From the NCBI RefSeq assembly GCF_040750395.1, contig NZ_JBFLVD010000008.1:124001-188000 (forward strand): a stretch of DNA of 64,000 nucleotides, read 5' to 3'. Positions 37,060-46,145 of the stretch are shown here, in pieces. Source of the stretch: Scandinavium sp002470465. Lineage in GTDB: Bacteria > Pseudomonadota > Gammaproteobacteria > Enterobacterales > Enterobacteriaceae. The notes under the pieces are model-generated. The model searched no databases, was not told where the DNA came from, and saw nothing but the letters and a program-made list of their open reading frames with translations. Within the stretch, counting starts at the first letter, position 1. Each line of letters begins with the position of its first letter. A program made the position numbers and the translations under genes.

Positions 37060-38493
37060 TTACGGCTGGAAGGTACCGACGCCGAGGTCATTTTCTTTGC
37101 GGGTACGGGCAATCACGGACTCAGGAGATTCCACGATACGTAGCCCCATTTCCGCCTCCGTGCGTACCAGTTTACCGCGCAGGGAGTTGGTGTAGACGTC
37201 GACGATTTCCACATCCACGAATTTGCCTACCATCTCCGGCGTACCTTCAAAGTTCACCACGCGGTTGTTTTCGGTACGCCCGGTGAGCTCCATAATGCTT
37301 TTCCGGGAAGTGCCTTCCACCAGAATGCGCTGGACGGTGCCGAGCATACGGCGGCTCCAGGCCATGGCCTGCTGGTTAATGCGTTCCTGAAGGATATAAA
37401 GGCGCTGCTTTTTAACCTCATCCGGCACGTCGTCGACCATATCGGCCGCCGGAGTACCCGGGCGTGCGGAGAAGATAAAGCTGTAGCTCACGTCCATATT
37501 GACGTCGGCAATCACCTTCATGGTCTTTTCAAAGTCTTCGTTGGTTTCGCCAGGGAAGCCGACGATAAAGTCTGAACTTATCTGGATATCGGGCCGGGCT
37601 TCGTACAGCTTGCGGACAATGGCTTTATACTCCAGCACCGTATGCGTGCGGCCCATCATGTTCAGCACGCGGTCCGAACCGCTTTGTACCGGAAGATGCA
37701 GGAAGCTCACCAGCTCCGGTGTATCACGATAGACGTCGATAATGTCGTCGGTGAATTCGATCGGATGGCTGGTGGTGAAGCGAAGGCGGTCAATACCATC
37801 GATGGCGGCGACCAGGCGCAGCAGTTCGGAGAATGAACCGGTGCTGCCGTCATAGTTTTCACCGCGCCAGGCGTTAACGTTCTGCCCCAGCAGGTGGATT
37901 TCACGCACGCCCTGGGCCGCCAGCTGAGCGACCTCAAACAGAATGTCATCAGTAGGTCGGCTGACTTCTTCGCCGCGGGTATAAGGCACGACGCAGTAGG
38001 TACAGTATTTGTTGCAGCCTTCCATAATGGAAACGAACGCGGTTGGCCCCTCAGCACGAGGTTCAGGCAGGCGGTCGAATTTTTCAATTTCCGGGAAGCT
38101 GACGTCGATGATTGGCTTACGGCGATCGCGCATGCCGCGAATGGTGTCGATCATTTCCGGCAGGCGATGCAGGGTTTGCGGGCCAAAAATGATGTCAACG
38201 TAGTGAGCACGCTGGCGGATAAGCTTGCCTTCCTGAGACGCTACGCAGCCACCGATGCCGATGATTACGTCAGGTCTTTTCGCCTTGATAAGCTTCCAGC
38301 GCCCCAGCTGGTGGAACACTTTTTCCTGCGCCTTCTCACGAATTGAGCAGGTGTTCAGCAACAGCACGTCGGCTTCATCCGCGTTTTCAGTCAGTTGATA
38401 GCCGTGAGTGGCATCCAGCAGATCGGCCATCTTGGATGAATCGTATTCGTTCATCTGACAGCCCCAGGTTTTTATATGGAGTTTTTTTGTCAT
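37060..38493 (-). CDS. miaB: tRNA-2-methylthio-N6-isopentenyladenosine synthase MiaB
   Basis: This radical-SAM methylthiotransferase adds a 2-methylthio group to i6A37 in tRNAs reading UNN codons. It has 477 aa. Auxiliary cluster cysteines are Cys12, Cys49 and Cys83, and radical-SAM cysteines are Cys160, Cys164 and Cys167 (CNKYCTYC). A TRAM domain lies at the C-terminus. It is divergent from ubiF. Confidence 0.97.
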   Translation of the reverse strand: MTKKLHIKTWGCQMNEYDSSKMADLLDATHGYQLTENADEADVLLLNTCSIREKAQEKVFHQLGRWKLIKAKRPDVIIGIGGCVASQEGKLIRQRAHYVDIIFGPQTLHRLPEMIDTIRGMRDRRKPIIDVSFPEIEKFDRLPEPRAEGPTAFVSIMEGCNKYCTYCVVPYTRGEEVSRPTDDILFEVAQLAAQGVREIHLLGQNVNAWRGENYDGSTGSFSELLRLVAAIDGIDRLRFTTSHPIEFTDDIIDVYRDTPELVSFLHLPVQSGSDRVLNMMGRTHTVLEYKAIVRKLYEARPDIQISSDFIVGFPGETNEDFEKTMKVIADVNMDVSYSFIFSARPGTPAADMVDDVPDEVKKQRLYILQERINQQAMAWSRRMLGTVQRILVEGTSRKSIMELTGRTENNRVVNFEGTPEMVGKFVDVEIVDVYTNSLRGKLVRTEAEMGLRIVESPESVIARTRKENDLGVGTFQP

Positions 38494-38633
38494 CGACTTT
38501 GCTTTGCTCGGGGAAAACGCAGGGGTGCGTATTGTAATGCTTTGCGGCGAGCGTGACCAGTATGACTGAGCTTACGCCCAAAGCCTGAAAAATCCGGTAA
38601 ACTGAAGAGATTGAGTTTTAAGGACAATGAGCC

Positions 38634-39809
38634 ATGAGCAATCACTCTACAGATATCGCCATCGTGGGCGGCGGAATGGTCGGCGGGGCGCTGGCGCTGG
38701 GACTGGCGCAGCAGGGATTCAGCGTGATCGTTATCGAACGCGCCGCGCCGCCGGAATTTGATGCGGGAAGCCCGCCAGATGTGCGCATTTCGGCTATCAG
38801 CGCCTCCTCCGTGGCGCTTCTGCGCGGGCTTGGCGTCTGGGAAGCCATTCAGGCGATGCGAACGCACCGCTATCGTCAGCTGGAAACCTGGGAATGGGAG
38901 AATGCGCATGTGGTGTTCAATGCCTCTGAGCTGAAGCTGCCTGAACTCGGGTATATGGTGGAGAATAACGTGTTGCAGCTAGCGCTGTGGCGCGCGCTGG
39001 AGGCGCAGGAGAAGATTACTCTGCGAGTTCCGGCTTCGCTGGAAACGATGCTTCACGGAACGGAAGGCTATTCGCTTGGGTTTACGGACGGCAGCGAACT
39101 GCAGGCGAAGCTGGTTATCGGTGCCGACGGTGCGAATTCGCAGGTTCGCCAGATGTCGGGTATCGGCGTCCATGCATGGCAGTATCCGCAATCCTGCATG
39201 CTGATTACCGTCGAGTGTGAAAATGAGCCGGGTGACAGCACATGGCAGCAGTTTACGCCGGACGGACCGCGAGCGTTTTTACCGCTGTATGACAATTGGG
39301 CATCGCTGGTGTGGTATGACACACCTGCGCGTATCCGCCAGCTTCAGGCGCTGTCGCTGGAACAGCTGGAACAGGCGATCGCCCATACTTTTCCGTCGCG
39401 GCTGGGAAAAGTGAAAGCCGTTGCCGCCGGGGCCTTCCCGCTAACGCGCCGCCACGCGCTTCGTTATGTGCAGCCAGGGCTGGTGCTGGTAGGTGATGCG
39501 GCGCACACCATTCATCCTTTGGCCGGGCAGGGCGTGAATCTGGGCTATCGTGACGTGGACGCATTAGTGGATGTGCTGGCAAGCGCGCGTAGCCACGGTG
39601 AAGCATGGGCGAGTCTGCCAGTGCTCAAGCGCTATCAGACCCGCAGAATGGCGGATAACTATCTGATGCAGTCCGGCATGGATCTGTTTTATGCCGGCTT
39701 CAGCAACGATCTCGCCCCACTGCGTATGCTGCGCAATATTGGCCTGATGGCCGCAGAACGTGCAGGCGTCCTGAAACGTCAGGCGCTGAAGTATGCATTA
39801 GGTCTTTAA
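38634..39809 (+). CDS. ubiF: 3-demethoxyubiquinol 3-hydroxylase UbiF
   Basis: This FAD monooxygenase of ubiquinone synthesis hydroxylates the last open ring position. It has 391 aa, with the dinucleotide motif IVGGGMVGGALALGLAQ (about residues 10-26), the second FAD motif VLVGDAAHTIHPLAGQGVN and the DGANS segment between them. AAGGACA precedes the ATG. A REP-like hairpin and then the convergent tRNA operon terminator follow. Confidence 0.97.
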   Translation: MSNHSTDIAIVGGGMVGGALALGLAQQGFSVIVIERAAPPEFDAGSPPDVRISAISASSVALLRGLGVWEAIQAMRTHRYRQLETWEWENAHVVFNASELKLPELGYMVENNVLQLALWRALEAQEKITLRVPASLETMLHGTEGYSLGFTDGSELQAKLVIGADGANSQVRQMSGIGVHAWQYPQSCMLITVECENEPGDSTWQQFTPDGPRAFLPLYDNWASLVWYDTPARIRQLQALSLEQLEQAIAHTFPSRLGKVKAVAAGAFPLTRRHALRYVQPGLVLVGDAAHTIHPLAGQGVNLGYRDVDALVDVLASARSHGEAWASLPVLKRYQTRRMADNYLMQSGMDLFYAGFSNDLAPLRMLRNIGLMAAERAGVLKRQALKYALGL

Positions 39810-39819
39810 ATTTTATTTT

Positions 39820-39845
39820 GCCGGGAGGCGCTGCGCTTTCCCGGC
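39820..39845 (+). repeat. REP-like hairpin after ubiF
   Basis: GCCGGGA / TCCCGGC arms around GGCGCTGCGCTT, 11 nt after the ubiF stop. It is typical of enterobacterial REP units. Confidence 0.65.
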
Positions 39846-39903
39846 CTGGAGAAAACGTTGGCACGTGCAAATAAGTCCCGCCGGGCACTGGACACGTAAA
39901 AAC

Positions 39904-39931
39904 AAAAAAGCCCGCATAAGCGAGCTTTTTT
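39904..39931 (-). terminator. Terminator of the met-leu-gln tRNA operon
   Basis: Stem AAAAAAGC-CGC / GCG-GCTTTTTT with one mismatch and loop ATAA, 8 nt after the last tRNA gene. It also serves the convergent ubiF side. Confidence 0.88.
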
Positions 39932-39938
39932 GTTTTAT

Positions 39939-40013
39939 TGGCTGGGGTGCAGGGATTCGAACCCCGGAATGCTGGTATCAGAAACCAGAGCCTTACCGCT
40001 TGGCGACACCCCA
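39939..40013 (-). tRNA. tRNA-Gln (CUG), copy 3
   Basis: 75 nt with encoded CCA. The anticodon loop TTCTGAT gives CUG, reading CAG codons. It is the last gene of the eight-tRNA operon. The acceptor stem starts TGGGGTG and pairs with CACCCCA. Confidence 0.95.
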
Positions 40014-40050
40014 ATAAATTTTTTACTGCTTAACGATGTTAGTTGAAAAG

Positions 40051-40125
40051 TGGCTGGAGTGCAGGGATTCGAACCCCGGAATGCTGGTATCAGAAACCAG
40101 AGCCTTACCGCTTGGCGACACTCCA
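40051..40125 (-). tRNA. glnX: tRNA-Gln (CUG), copy 2, with changed acceptor pair
   Basis: Identical to its two neighbours except for one compensatory base-pair change in the acceptor stem: it begins TGGAGTG and ends CACTCCA. Encoded CCA. Anticodon CUG. The glnV/glnX naming within the three copies is by position only. Confidence 0.93.
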
Positions 40126-40162
40126 TCCGATTTTCTTTTCACTTTCTACATCGTTTACAACT

Positions 40163-40237
40163 TGGCTGGGGTGCAGGGATTCGAACCCCGGAATGCTGGT
40201 ATCAGAAACCAGAGCCTTACCGCTTGGCGACACCCCA
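40163..40237 (-). tRNA. glnV: tRNA-Gln (CUG), copy 1
   Basis: 75 nt with encoded CCA, same sequence as the copy at 39939-40013. Anticodon loop TTCTGAT. It follows metU in transcription order. Confidence 0.95.
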
Positions 40238-40243
40238 AGAATT

Positions 40244-40320
40244 TGGTGGCTACGACGGGATTCGAACCTGTGACCCCATCATTATGAGTGATGTGCTCTA
40301 ACCAACTGAGCTACGTAGCC
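40244..40320 (-). tRNA. metU: Elongator tRNA-Met (CAU)
   Basis: 77 nt with CCA. Anticodon CAT in loop CTCATAA. The sequence is the same as the copy at 40645-40721 and matches E. coli metT/metU. Confidence 0.96.
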
Positions 40321-40344
40321 TGAATTTTTATGCCAGAACAATAC

Positions 40345-40419
40345 TGGCTGGGGTACCTGGATTCGAACCAGGGAATGCCGGTATCAAAAACCGGTGCCTT
40401 ACCGCTTGGCGATACCCCA
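40345..40419 (-). tRNA. glnW: tRNA-Gln (UUG)
   Basis: 75 nt with CCA. Anticodon loop TTTTGAT gives UUG, reading CAA. Same sequence as 40456-40530. Confidence 0.96.
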
Positions 40420-40455
40420 ATGACTCACGTGTTAAAACGCTTAGTCAGGGAAAAG

Positions 40456-40530
40456 TGGCTGGGGTACCTGGATTCGAACCAGGGAATGCCGGTATCAAAA
40501 ACCGGTGCCTTACCGCTTGGCGATACCCCA
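40456..40530 (-). tRNA. glnU: tRNA-Gln (UUG)
   Basis: 75 nt with CCA. Anticodon UUG. Third gene of the operon, following leuW. Confidence 0.96.
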
Positions 40531-40552
40531 TCCGTGCAACGCTTACTGGGAA

Positions 40553-40637
40553 TGGTGCGGGAGGCGAGACTTGAACTCGCACACCTTGCGGCGCCAGAAC
40601 CTAAATCTGGTGCGTCTACCAATTTCGCCACTCCCGC
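40553..40637 (-). tRNA. leuW: tRNA-Leu (UAG)
   Basis: 85 nt with CCA, with a long variable arm typical of tRNA-Leu. Anticodon TAG, reading CUN codons. Second gene of the operon. Confidence 0.96.
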
Positions 40638-40644
40638 AAAAAGA

Positions 40645-40721
40645 TGGTGGCTACGACGGGATTCGAACCTGTGACCCCATCATTATGAGTGATGTGCTCT
40701 AACCAACTGAGCTACGTAGCC
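40645..40721 (-). tRNA. metT: Elongator tRNA-Met (CAU)
   Basis: 77 nt with CCA. First gene of the operon, about 37 nt downstream of the -10 element. Confidence 0.96.
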
Positions 40722-40754
40722 ATCTTTTTTTCGCGTTACCTTATCGGCGTTGCG

Positions 40755-40789
40755 GGGCGCATTATGCGTATTGAGCCTGGTAGCGTCAA
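40755..40789 (-). promoter_or_regulatory. Promoter of the tRNA operon
   Basis: Minus strand: -35 TTGACG (40789-40784), 17-nt spacer, -10 CATAAT (40766-40761), then a GCGCCCC discriminator. The GC-rich discriminator is typical of stringently controlled stable-RNA promoters. Confidence 0.85.
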
Positions 40790-40915
40790 CTTCTTTTTCA
40801 AGGAAAATAGCCGGAATGTGACTGTTTGGTTAGGTTGCGAACAGCAAGGCGAATTTATCGGCAATAATTGATTCTAACGCCTTTTTTGCCGCCAGATGAG
40901 TACCCACAAACGGCA

Positions 40916-40937
40916 AAAGGGCCCCGAAAGGCCCTTT
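40916..40937 (-). terminator. Terminator of asnB
   Basis: Stem AAAGGGCC / GGCCCTTT with a 6-nt loop, 16 nt after the asnB stop. T4 follows on the minus strand. Confidence 0.85.
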
Positions 40938-40952
40938 GTCAAAAACGTGACA

Positions 40953-42617
40953 TTATTTGTAGGCAGACTGATGCACGCCGACGGCACGGCCTGATGGATC
41001 GTTCATGGTTTTGAACGCTTCGTCCCACTCGATCGCTTTCGCAGAAGAGCAGGCTACGGACGGGCCGCCTGGTACACATTCCGCCGCGCTTGGCAGCGGG
41101 AACAGCTCTTCAAAGATTTCGCGATACAGATAGGCTTCTTTTGAAGATGGCGTGTTGTACGGGAAGCGGAAGCTTGCAGTTTCCAGCTGTTTGTCGGTGA
41201 TTTGCTTCGCAGCCACTTCTTTTAACGTATCAATCCAGCTGTAGCCCACGCCGTCAGAGAATTGTTCCTTCTGGCGCCACGCCACGCTTGCCGGCAGATA
41301 AGATTCAAAGCATTCGCGCAGAATGTGTTTTTCCATTTTGCCGTTGCCGCACATTTTATCCTGCGGGTTGATACGCATCGCCACGTCGAGGAATTTCTTG
41401 TCGAGGAACGGCACGCGCGCTTCAACACCCCAGGCAGACATCGCTTTGTTTGCGCGAGCGCAGTCAAACATATGCAGAGCCTGAAGCTTACGCACAGTTT
41501 CTTCATGCAGCTCTTTGGCGTTCGGCGCTTTATGGAAGTAGAGGTAGCCGCCGAACAATTCATCGGAGCCTTCGCCAGAAAGCACCATTTTTATGCCCAT
41601 CGCCTTGATTTTACGCGACATCAGATACATTGGCGTCGAGGCGCGAATGGTGGTCACATCGTAGGTTTCGATGTGATAAATCACGTCGCGAATGGCATCC
41701 AGACCTTCCTGCACGGTGAAGTGAATCTCATGGTGCACGGTGCCCAGATGATTTGCCACTTCCTGCGCAGCTTTCAGGTCCGGTGAACCTTCCAGGCCAA
41801 CGGCGAAAGAGTGCAGCTGCGGCCACCAGGCCTCAGATCGCTCCTGATCTTCCACGCGGCGAGCGGCGAATTTCTTGGTGATGGCGGAAATAACGGATGA
41901 ATCCAGACCACCGGAAAGCAGCACGCCGTAAGGTACGTCAGACATCAGGTGGCTTTTCACGGAGTCTTCCAGCGCCTGACGCAGTTCGTTTTTGTCGGTG
42001 ACGTTGTCTTTTACCGCCTCATAGTCGAACCAGTCGCGCTGATAATAAGGACGGATTTCGCCGTCCTGGCTCCACAGGTAGCTGCCAGCAGGGAATTCTT
42101 TGATGGTGCGGCACACCGGCACCAGTGCTTTCATTTCGGAGGCAACATACAGGTTACCGTGCTCGTCGTGACCCATGTACAGCGGGATGATCCCAATGTG
42201 ATCGCGGCCAATCAGGTACGCGTCTTTTTCGCTGTCGTACAGGGCGAAGGCGAACATACCTTGCAGATCGTCGAGGAACTCCGGGCCTTTTTCCTGGTAC
42301 AGCGCGAGGATCACTTCGCAGTCGGAACCCGTCTGGAACTGGTAACGGTCGCCATATTCAGCGCGCAGTGCCTGATGGTTGTAGATCTCACCGTTCACGG
42401 CCAGCGCATGGGTTTTCTTTTCGTTGTAAAGCGGCTGGGCACCGGCGTTGACGTCGACAATCGACAGACGTTCGTGAGCAAGAATAGCTTTATCGCTGGC
42501 ATAAATACCGGACCAGTCCGGGCCGCGGTGGCGCATCAGGCGGGACAGTTCCAGCGCTTTTTTACGCAGCTCAACCGCGTCCGTCTTGATATCCAGTACA
42601 CCGAAAATAGAACACAT
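40953..42617 (-). CDS. asnB: Asparagine synthetase B (glutamine-hydrolysing)
   Basis: It makes asparagine from aspartate with ATP, using glutamine or ammonia. It has 554 aa. The N-terminal class II glutaminase domain starts with the catalytic cysteine right after Met1 (MCSIFGVLD). The synthetase domain carries the PP-loop LSGGLDSS and the segment VLSGEGSDELFGGY. It is a separate unit downstream of nagD, as in E. coli. Confidence 0.98.
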   Translation of the reverse strand: MCSIFGVLDIKTDAVELRKKALELSRLMRHRGPDWSGIYASDKAILAHERLSIVDVNAGAQPLYNEKKTHALAVNGEIYNHQALRAEYGDRYQFQTGSDCEVILALYQEKGPEFLDDLQGMFAFALYDSEKDAYLIGRDHIGIIPLYMGHDEHGNLYVASEMKALVPVCRTIKEFPAGSYLWSQDGEIRPYYQRDWFDYEAVKDNVTDKNELRQALEDSVKSHLMSDVPYGVLLSGGLDSSVISAITKKFAARRVEDQERSEAWWPQLHSFAVGLEGSPDLKAAQEVANHLGTVHHEIHFTVQEGLDAIRDVIYHIETYDVTTIRASTPMYLMSRKIKAMGIKMVLSGEGSDELFGGYLYFHKAPNAKELHEETVRKLQALHMFDCARANKAMSAWGVEARVPFLDKKFLDVAMRINPQDKMCGNGKMEKHILRECFESYLPASVAWRQKEQFSDGVGYSWIDTLKEVAAKQITDKQLETASFRFPYNTPSSKEAYLYREIFEELFPLPSAAECVPGGPSVACSSAKAIEWDEAFKTMNDPSGRAVGVHQSAYK

Positions 42618-42844
42618 AGCTACTTCTCCGTTAATGCTGTTGCGTGTTGTTGGGGCGTTGCATGCTTTAAAAAATGCCGTAAAGCGTAAGCGTGCGCAAG
42701 AGGATTACGGGGCTAAACGAAAATAGTGCAATGAGGATTAGCGAATAGTGAAAAAGGCGCAGGCTTTTAGTTCTGCTATTGACGGTTTCTCAATAAACTA
42801 CGTCTTTTATTAGACGTTGGTGCATTTTTGAAGTTGAAAAATAA

Positions 42845-42870
42845 AAAACCACGCCGCAGGACGTGGTTTT
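42845..42870 (-). terminator. Terminator of the nagBACD operon
   Basis: Stem AAAACCACG / CGTGGTTTT with an 8-nt loop and six T residues on the minus strand, 5 nt after the nagD stop. Confidence 0.9.
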
Positions 42871-42874
42871 GAAC

Positions 42875-43627
42875 TCAGATGATGTCGATTTCGGCAACCG
42901 ACGGGTAAATCCACGACGGCCGGAAGGGCATATTGTCGATGTCATCGACGGTGGAGACACCGGAGAGCACCAGAATCGTTTCCAGACCGGCCTGGAAGCC
43001 TGCCAGAATATCGGTGCGAAGATTGTCGCCTACAATCACCGTTTCTTCAGAGTGGGCCTGCATTTTGTTCAGCGCGGCGCGGATTATCCACGGGCTTGGC
43101 TTACCAACGACAAAAGGTTTACGACCTGAGATTTTCTCAATACCAGCACAAAGCGCCCCGCACGCCGGATAATAGCCACGGCCGTGGGTATCCGGGTTGG
43201 TGGCGATAAAGCGTGCGCCGTTGGCGACGAAGAACGCAGCCTTGTGCATCATTTCCCAGTTAAAGGAGCGCGTTTCGCCGACAATCACGAAGTCCGGGTT
43301 GACGTCAGTGATGGTGAATCCGGCTTTATACAGTTCGTGGATTAGCGCGCCCTCACCGACAACGTAGGCTTTTTTCCCTTCCTGACGGCGCAGGAAGTCG
43401 GCGGTGGCCATGGCGGAGGTATAAAACACGCTGTCCGGGACGTCGATGCCCGCGGTAGCGAAACGGTTTGCCAGATCCTGACCTGTTTGTGACGGGTAGT
43501 TGGTCAGGCAGACAAACGGCATGCCTTTATCCAGCACGCGCGCAACGAAATCAGCAGCGCCCGGTACGGCTACGTTATCGTGCATCAGCACGCCGTCAAT
43601 ATCGCAAATGATGTTCTTGAGGGTCAT
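42875..43627 (-). CDS. nagD: UMP/nucleotide phosphatase NagD (UmpH), HAD family
   Basis: This HAD-superfamily phosphatase prefers UMP and GMP and dephosphorylates excess nucleotides. It has 250 aa. The nucleophile motif CDIDGVLMHD (Asp9, Asp11) starts the protein and the motif IV region VGDNLRTDILAG is present. The ATG at 43627 matches the E. coli N-terminus; the open frame extends to 43672. It is the last gene of nagB-nagA-nagC-nagD. Confidence 0.96.
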   Translation of the reverse strand: MTLKNIICDIDGVLMHDNVAVPGAADFVARVLDKGMPFVCLTNYPSQTGQDLANRFATAGIDVPDSVFYTSAMATADFLRRQEGKKAYVVGEGALIHELYKAGFTITDVNPDFVIVGETRSFNWEMMHKAAFFVANGARFIATNPDTHGRGYYPACGALCAGIEKISGRKPFVVGKPSPWIIRAALNKMQAHSEETVIVGDNLRTDILAGFQAGLETILVLSGVSTVDDIDNMPFRPSWIYPSVAEIDII

Positions 43628-43710
43628 GGACAGTCCAGCGTCTTTGTTCAGGAAAGGCGTAATTATACACATTATCCTCCCTCATGCCCGAAGCGCGGGA
43701 GGAGGGCGGG

Positions 43711-44931
43711 TTAGCCTTCGAGCAGATGCTGCAGCAGCAGGCCGTTGAGCATTGAACGTTTGACCAGCGCAAACGCGCCAATGGCCGAACGATGATCGAG
43801 GGCCGAGCGCACGACGGGCAGATTCTGGCGAAACGCTTTCAGCGCCTGAGTGTTGATGCAGCCTTCGACGGCGGGCAGCAGCACTTTTTCGGCTTCGGTG
43901 ATTTCACCGGCAATCACCACTTTTTGCGGATTAAACAGATTGATAGCAATGGCGATGGTTTTACCCAAATGGCGGCCAACCTGCTCAATCACTTCGCTTG
44001 CCAGCGCATCGCCTTTATTCGCGGCTTTGCAGATGGTTTTGATGTTGCACTCATCCAGCGTGACTTTGCTCTGATAGCCTTTTTCCAACAGCTGACGAAC
44101 CTTAAGTTCGATGGCGGCATTGGCGGCGACGGTTTCCAGGCAGCCAAAATTGCCGCAGTGGCAGCGTTCGCCGAGCGGGTCGACCTGAATATGGCCAATC
44201 TCGCCGACGTTGCCGTTGCGGCCGATAAAAATGCGCCCATTGGAGATGATCCCGGCCCCGGTTCCTCGGTGAACACGCACCAGAATAGAGTCTTCGCAGT
44301 CCTGTGTTGCACCGAAGTAGTGCTCTGCGAGCGCCAGACTGCGAATATCGTGACCGACAAAACAGGTGACGTTAAAGCGTTTTTCCAGCGCGCCCACCAG
44401 ACCCCAGTTCTCCACCTGAATGTGAGGCATATAGCGGATGACGCCGCTTTCCGGATCGACCAGCCCCGGCAGGATAACCGAGATTGCGATCAGTTCGCGG
44501 ATCTTGCGCTGGGTGTGCTCAATAAAGGTGGCGATGGTGTCGAGGAGCGCATACTCAAGCGTTTCCTGCGTGCGTTGTGGAAGCGGGTAGTGCTCTTCAG
44601 CAAGCACCTTGCTGCTCAGATCGTAAAGCGTGAGCGTGGTGTCGTGGCGACCAAGACGTACGCCGATGGCGTGAAAATTGCGGGTCTCGGTAACGATAGA
44701 AATGGCGCGGCGGCCTCCGGTGGAGGCCTGCTGATCGACTTCTTTGATCAGGCCGCGTTCAATAAGCTGACGCGTGATTTTGGTCACGCTGGCGGGCGCA
44801 AGCTGGCTCTGTTCGGCAATCTGAATGCGCGAGATTGGCCCATGCTGGTCAATCAGGCGGTAAACGGCCGCACTGTTAAGCTGTTTAACGAGGTCAACAT
44901 TACCAATTTGAGCTTGTCCGCCTGATGTCAT
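43711..44931 (-). CDS. nagC: Transcriptional repressor NagC (ROK family)
   Basis: This repressor of amino-sugar genes is induced by GlcNAc-6-phosphate, and activates glmUS in E. coli. It has 406 aa. An N-terminal winged helix (about 17-75, RIQIAEQSQLAPASVTKITRQL) is followed by a ROK domain with the zinc motif CHCGNFGCLE and the ATP/sugar-fold segments GAGIISNGRIF. It follows nagA by 11 nt. Its probable operators lie between nagB and nagE and before chiP. Confidence 0.97.
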   Translation of the reverse strand: MTSGGQAQIGNVDLVKQLNSAAVYRLIDQHGPISRIQIAEQSQLAPASVTKITRQLIERGLIKEVDQQASTGGRRAISIVTETRNFHAIGVRLGRHDTTLTLYDLSSKVLAEEHYPLPQRTQETLEYALLDTIATFIEHTQRKIRELIAISVILPGLVDPESGVIRYMPHIQVENWGLVGALEKRFNVTCFVGHDIRSLALAEHYFGATQDCEDSILVRVHRGTGAGIISNGRIFIGRNGNVGEIGHIQVDPLGERCHCGNFGCLETVAANAAIELKVRQLLEKGYQSKVTLDECNIKTICKAANKGDALASEVIEQVGRHLGKTIAIAINLFNPQKVVIAGEITEAEKVLLPAVEGCINTQALKAFRQNLPVVRSALDHRSAIGAFALVKRSMLNGLLLQHLLEG

Positions 44932-44942
44932 ACTTTACTTAC

Positions 44943-46088
44943 TCAGTTAACGACCTCGTTACCATTAACGATGGTCTTGGTGATTTTATAATCGCGGGTG
45001 AACGCGGTCAGGTTCGCCACCTTGCCTGGCGCAATGCTGCCGAGCTGTTTTTCCACGCCGATGGCGCGGGCAGGATAGAGCGTAGCCATACGCAAGGTTT
45101 CATCCAGGGCGATGCCGCAGTGTTCTACCAGATTACGCACGCCTTCAATCATGGTTAGCGCCGAGCCGCTCAGGGTGCCGTTCTCATCCACGCAGAGCCC
45201 ATCGCGGTAGTATATTGTTTTACCAGCAAAAATGAACTCTTCAATGTTTGCCCCCGCCGGCGCGGTGGCGTCGGTCACCAGGCACAGCTTATCGCCTTTC
45301 AGGCGTTTGGCGTTGCGGACGTTGGCGAAATCGACGTGCAGACCGTCAACGATAATGCCGCAGTAAACGTCTGCTTCATCAAAGATGGCGCCAGCAAGGC
45401 CCGGCTCGCGTCCGGTGATGTACGGCATCGCGTTATAGAGGTGTGTGGCGAAGGTGATGCCCGCACGGAAGCCCACTTTGGCTTCTTTCAGCGTGGCATT
45501 GGAGTGACCCGCAGAGACCACGATCCCGGCATTCACCAGACGAGTAATCACCTCGGCAGGTACCATTTCAGGCGCAAGTGTGACCTTGGTTATCACATCG
45601 GCGTTGGCGCAGAGGAAGTCCACCAGTTCATTGTCTGGTTTACGAACGTAATCCGGATTGTGGGTCCCTTTCTTGACGATGTTCAGCCACGGGCCCTCAA
45701 GGTGCAGACCGAGTGCCTGATTTGGGTATTTCGCCAGGTATTCACGCATTACGCGGATACCCTGCTTCATCAGGTCGTCGCTGGAGGTAATCAGCGTTGG
45801 CAGGTAGCTGGTGCAGCCAGATTTTTCGTTGGCTTTCTGCATGATTTCCAGCGTTTCAACGGTCACCGCGTCCGGGCTGTCGTTGAACTGCACGCCGCCG
45901 CAGCCGTTTAACTGCACGTCAATAAAACCGGGAGCGAGGATGGCGCCATTCAACGAGCGTTGCTCAATCCCGGACGGCAAGTCGGCCTGTGGGCAGATAC
46001 GTTCAATCAGGCCATCGGCAATCACTACCGCATGGTCATCCAGAATTTCGTGGCCGGTATAGATTCGGCCCTGAGTTAATGCATACAT
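44943..46088 (-). CDS. nagA: N-acetylglucosamine-6-phosphate deacetylase NagA
   Basis: It deacetylates GlcNAc-6-phosphate to glucosamine-6-phosphate. It has 381 aa and an amidohydrolase TIM barrel. Metal ligands are in LGLHLEGPWLN (Glu), SAGHSNATLKEA and ATHLYNAMPYITGREPG (His). The catalytic Asp lies in LVTDATAPAG. It is the second gene of the nag operon. Confidence 0.97.
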   Translation of the reverse strand: MYALTQGRIYTGHEILDDHAVVIADGLIERICPQADLPSGIEQRSLNGAILAPGFIDVQLNGCGGVQFNDSPDAVTVETLEIMQKANEKSGCTSYLPTLITSSDDLMKQGIRVMREYLAKYPNQALGLHLEGPWLNIVKKGTHNPDYVRKPDNELVDFLCANADVITKVTLAPEMVPAEVITRLVNAGIVVSAGHSNATLKEAKVGFRAGITFATHLYNAMPYITGREPGLAGAIFDEADVYCGIIVDGLHVDFANVRNAKRLKGDKLCLVTDATAPAGANIEEFIFAGKTIYYRDGLCVDENGTLSGSALTMIEGVRNLVEHCGIALDETLRMATLYPARAIGVEKQLGSIAPGKVANLTAFTRDYKITKTIVNGNEVVN

Positions 46089-46145
46089 TACGACCCCCGG
46101 TTCTTAAAAATGCGACCGCCCCTGAAAACAGAGGCGGGGATTCAA

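Noticed and set aside
40036..40702. Several 60-115 codon open frames across the tRNA cluster
   Set aside because: They are translations of tandem tRNA genes, with the repeated peptide pattern caused by the repeated tRNA sequence.
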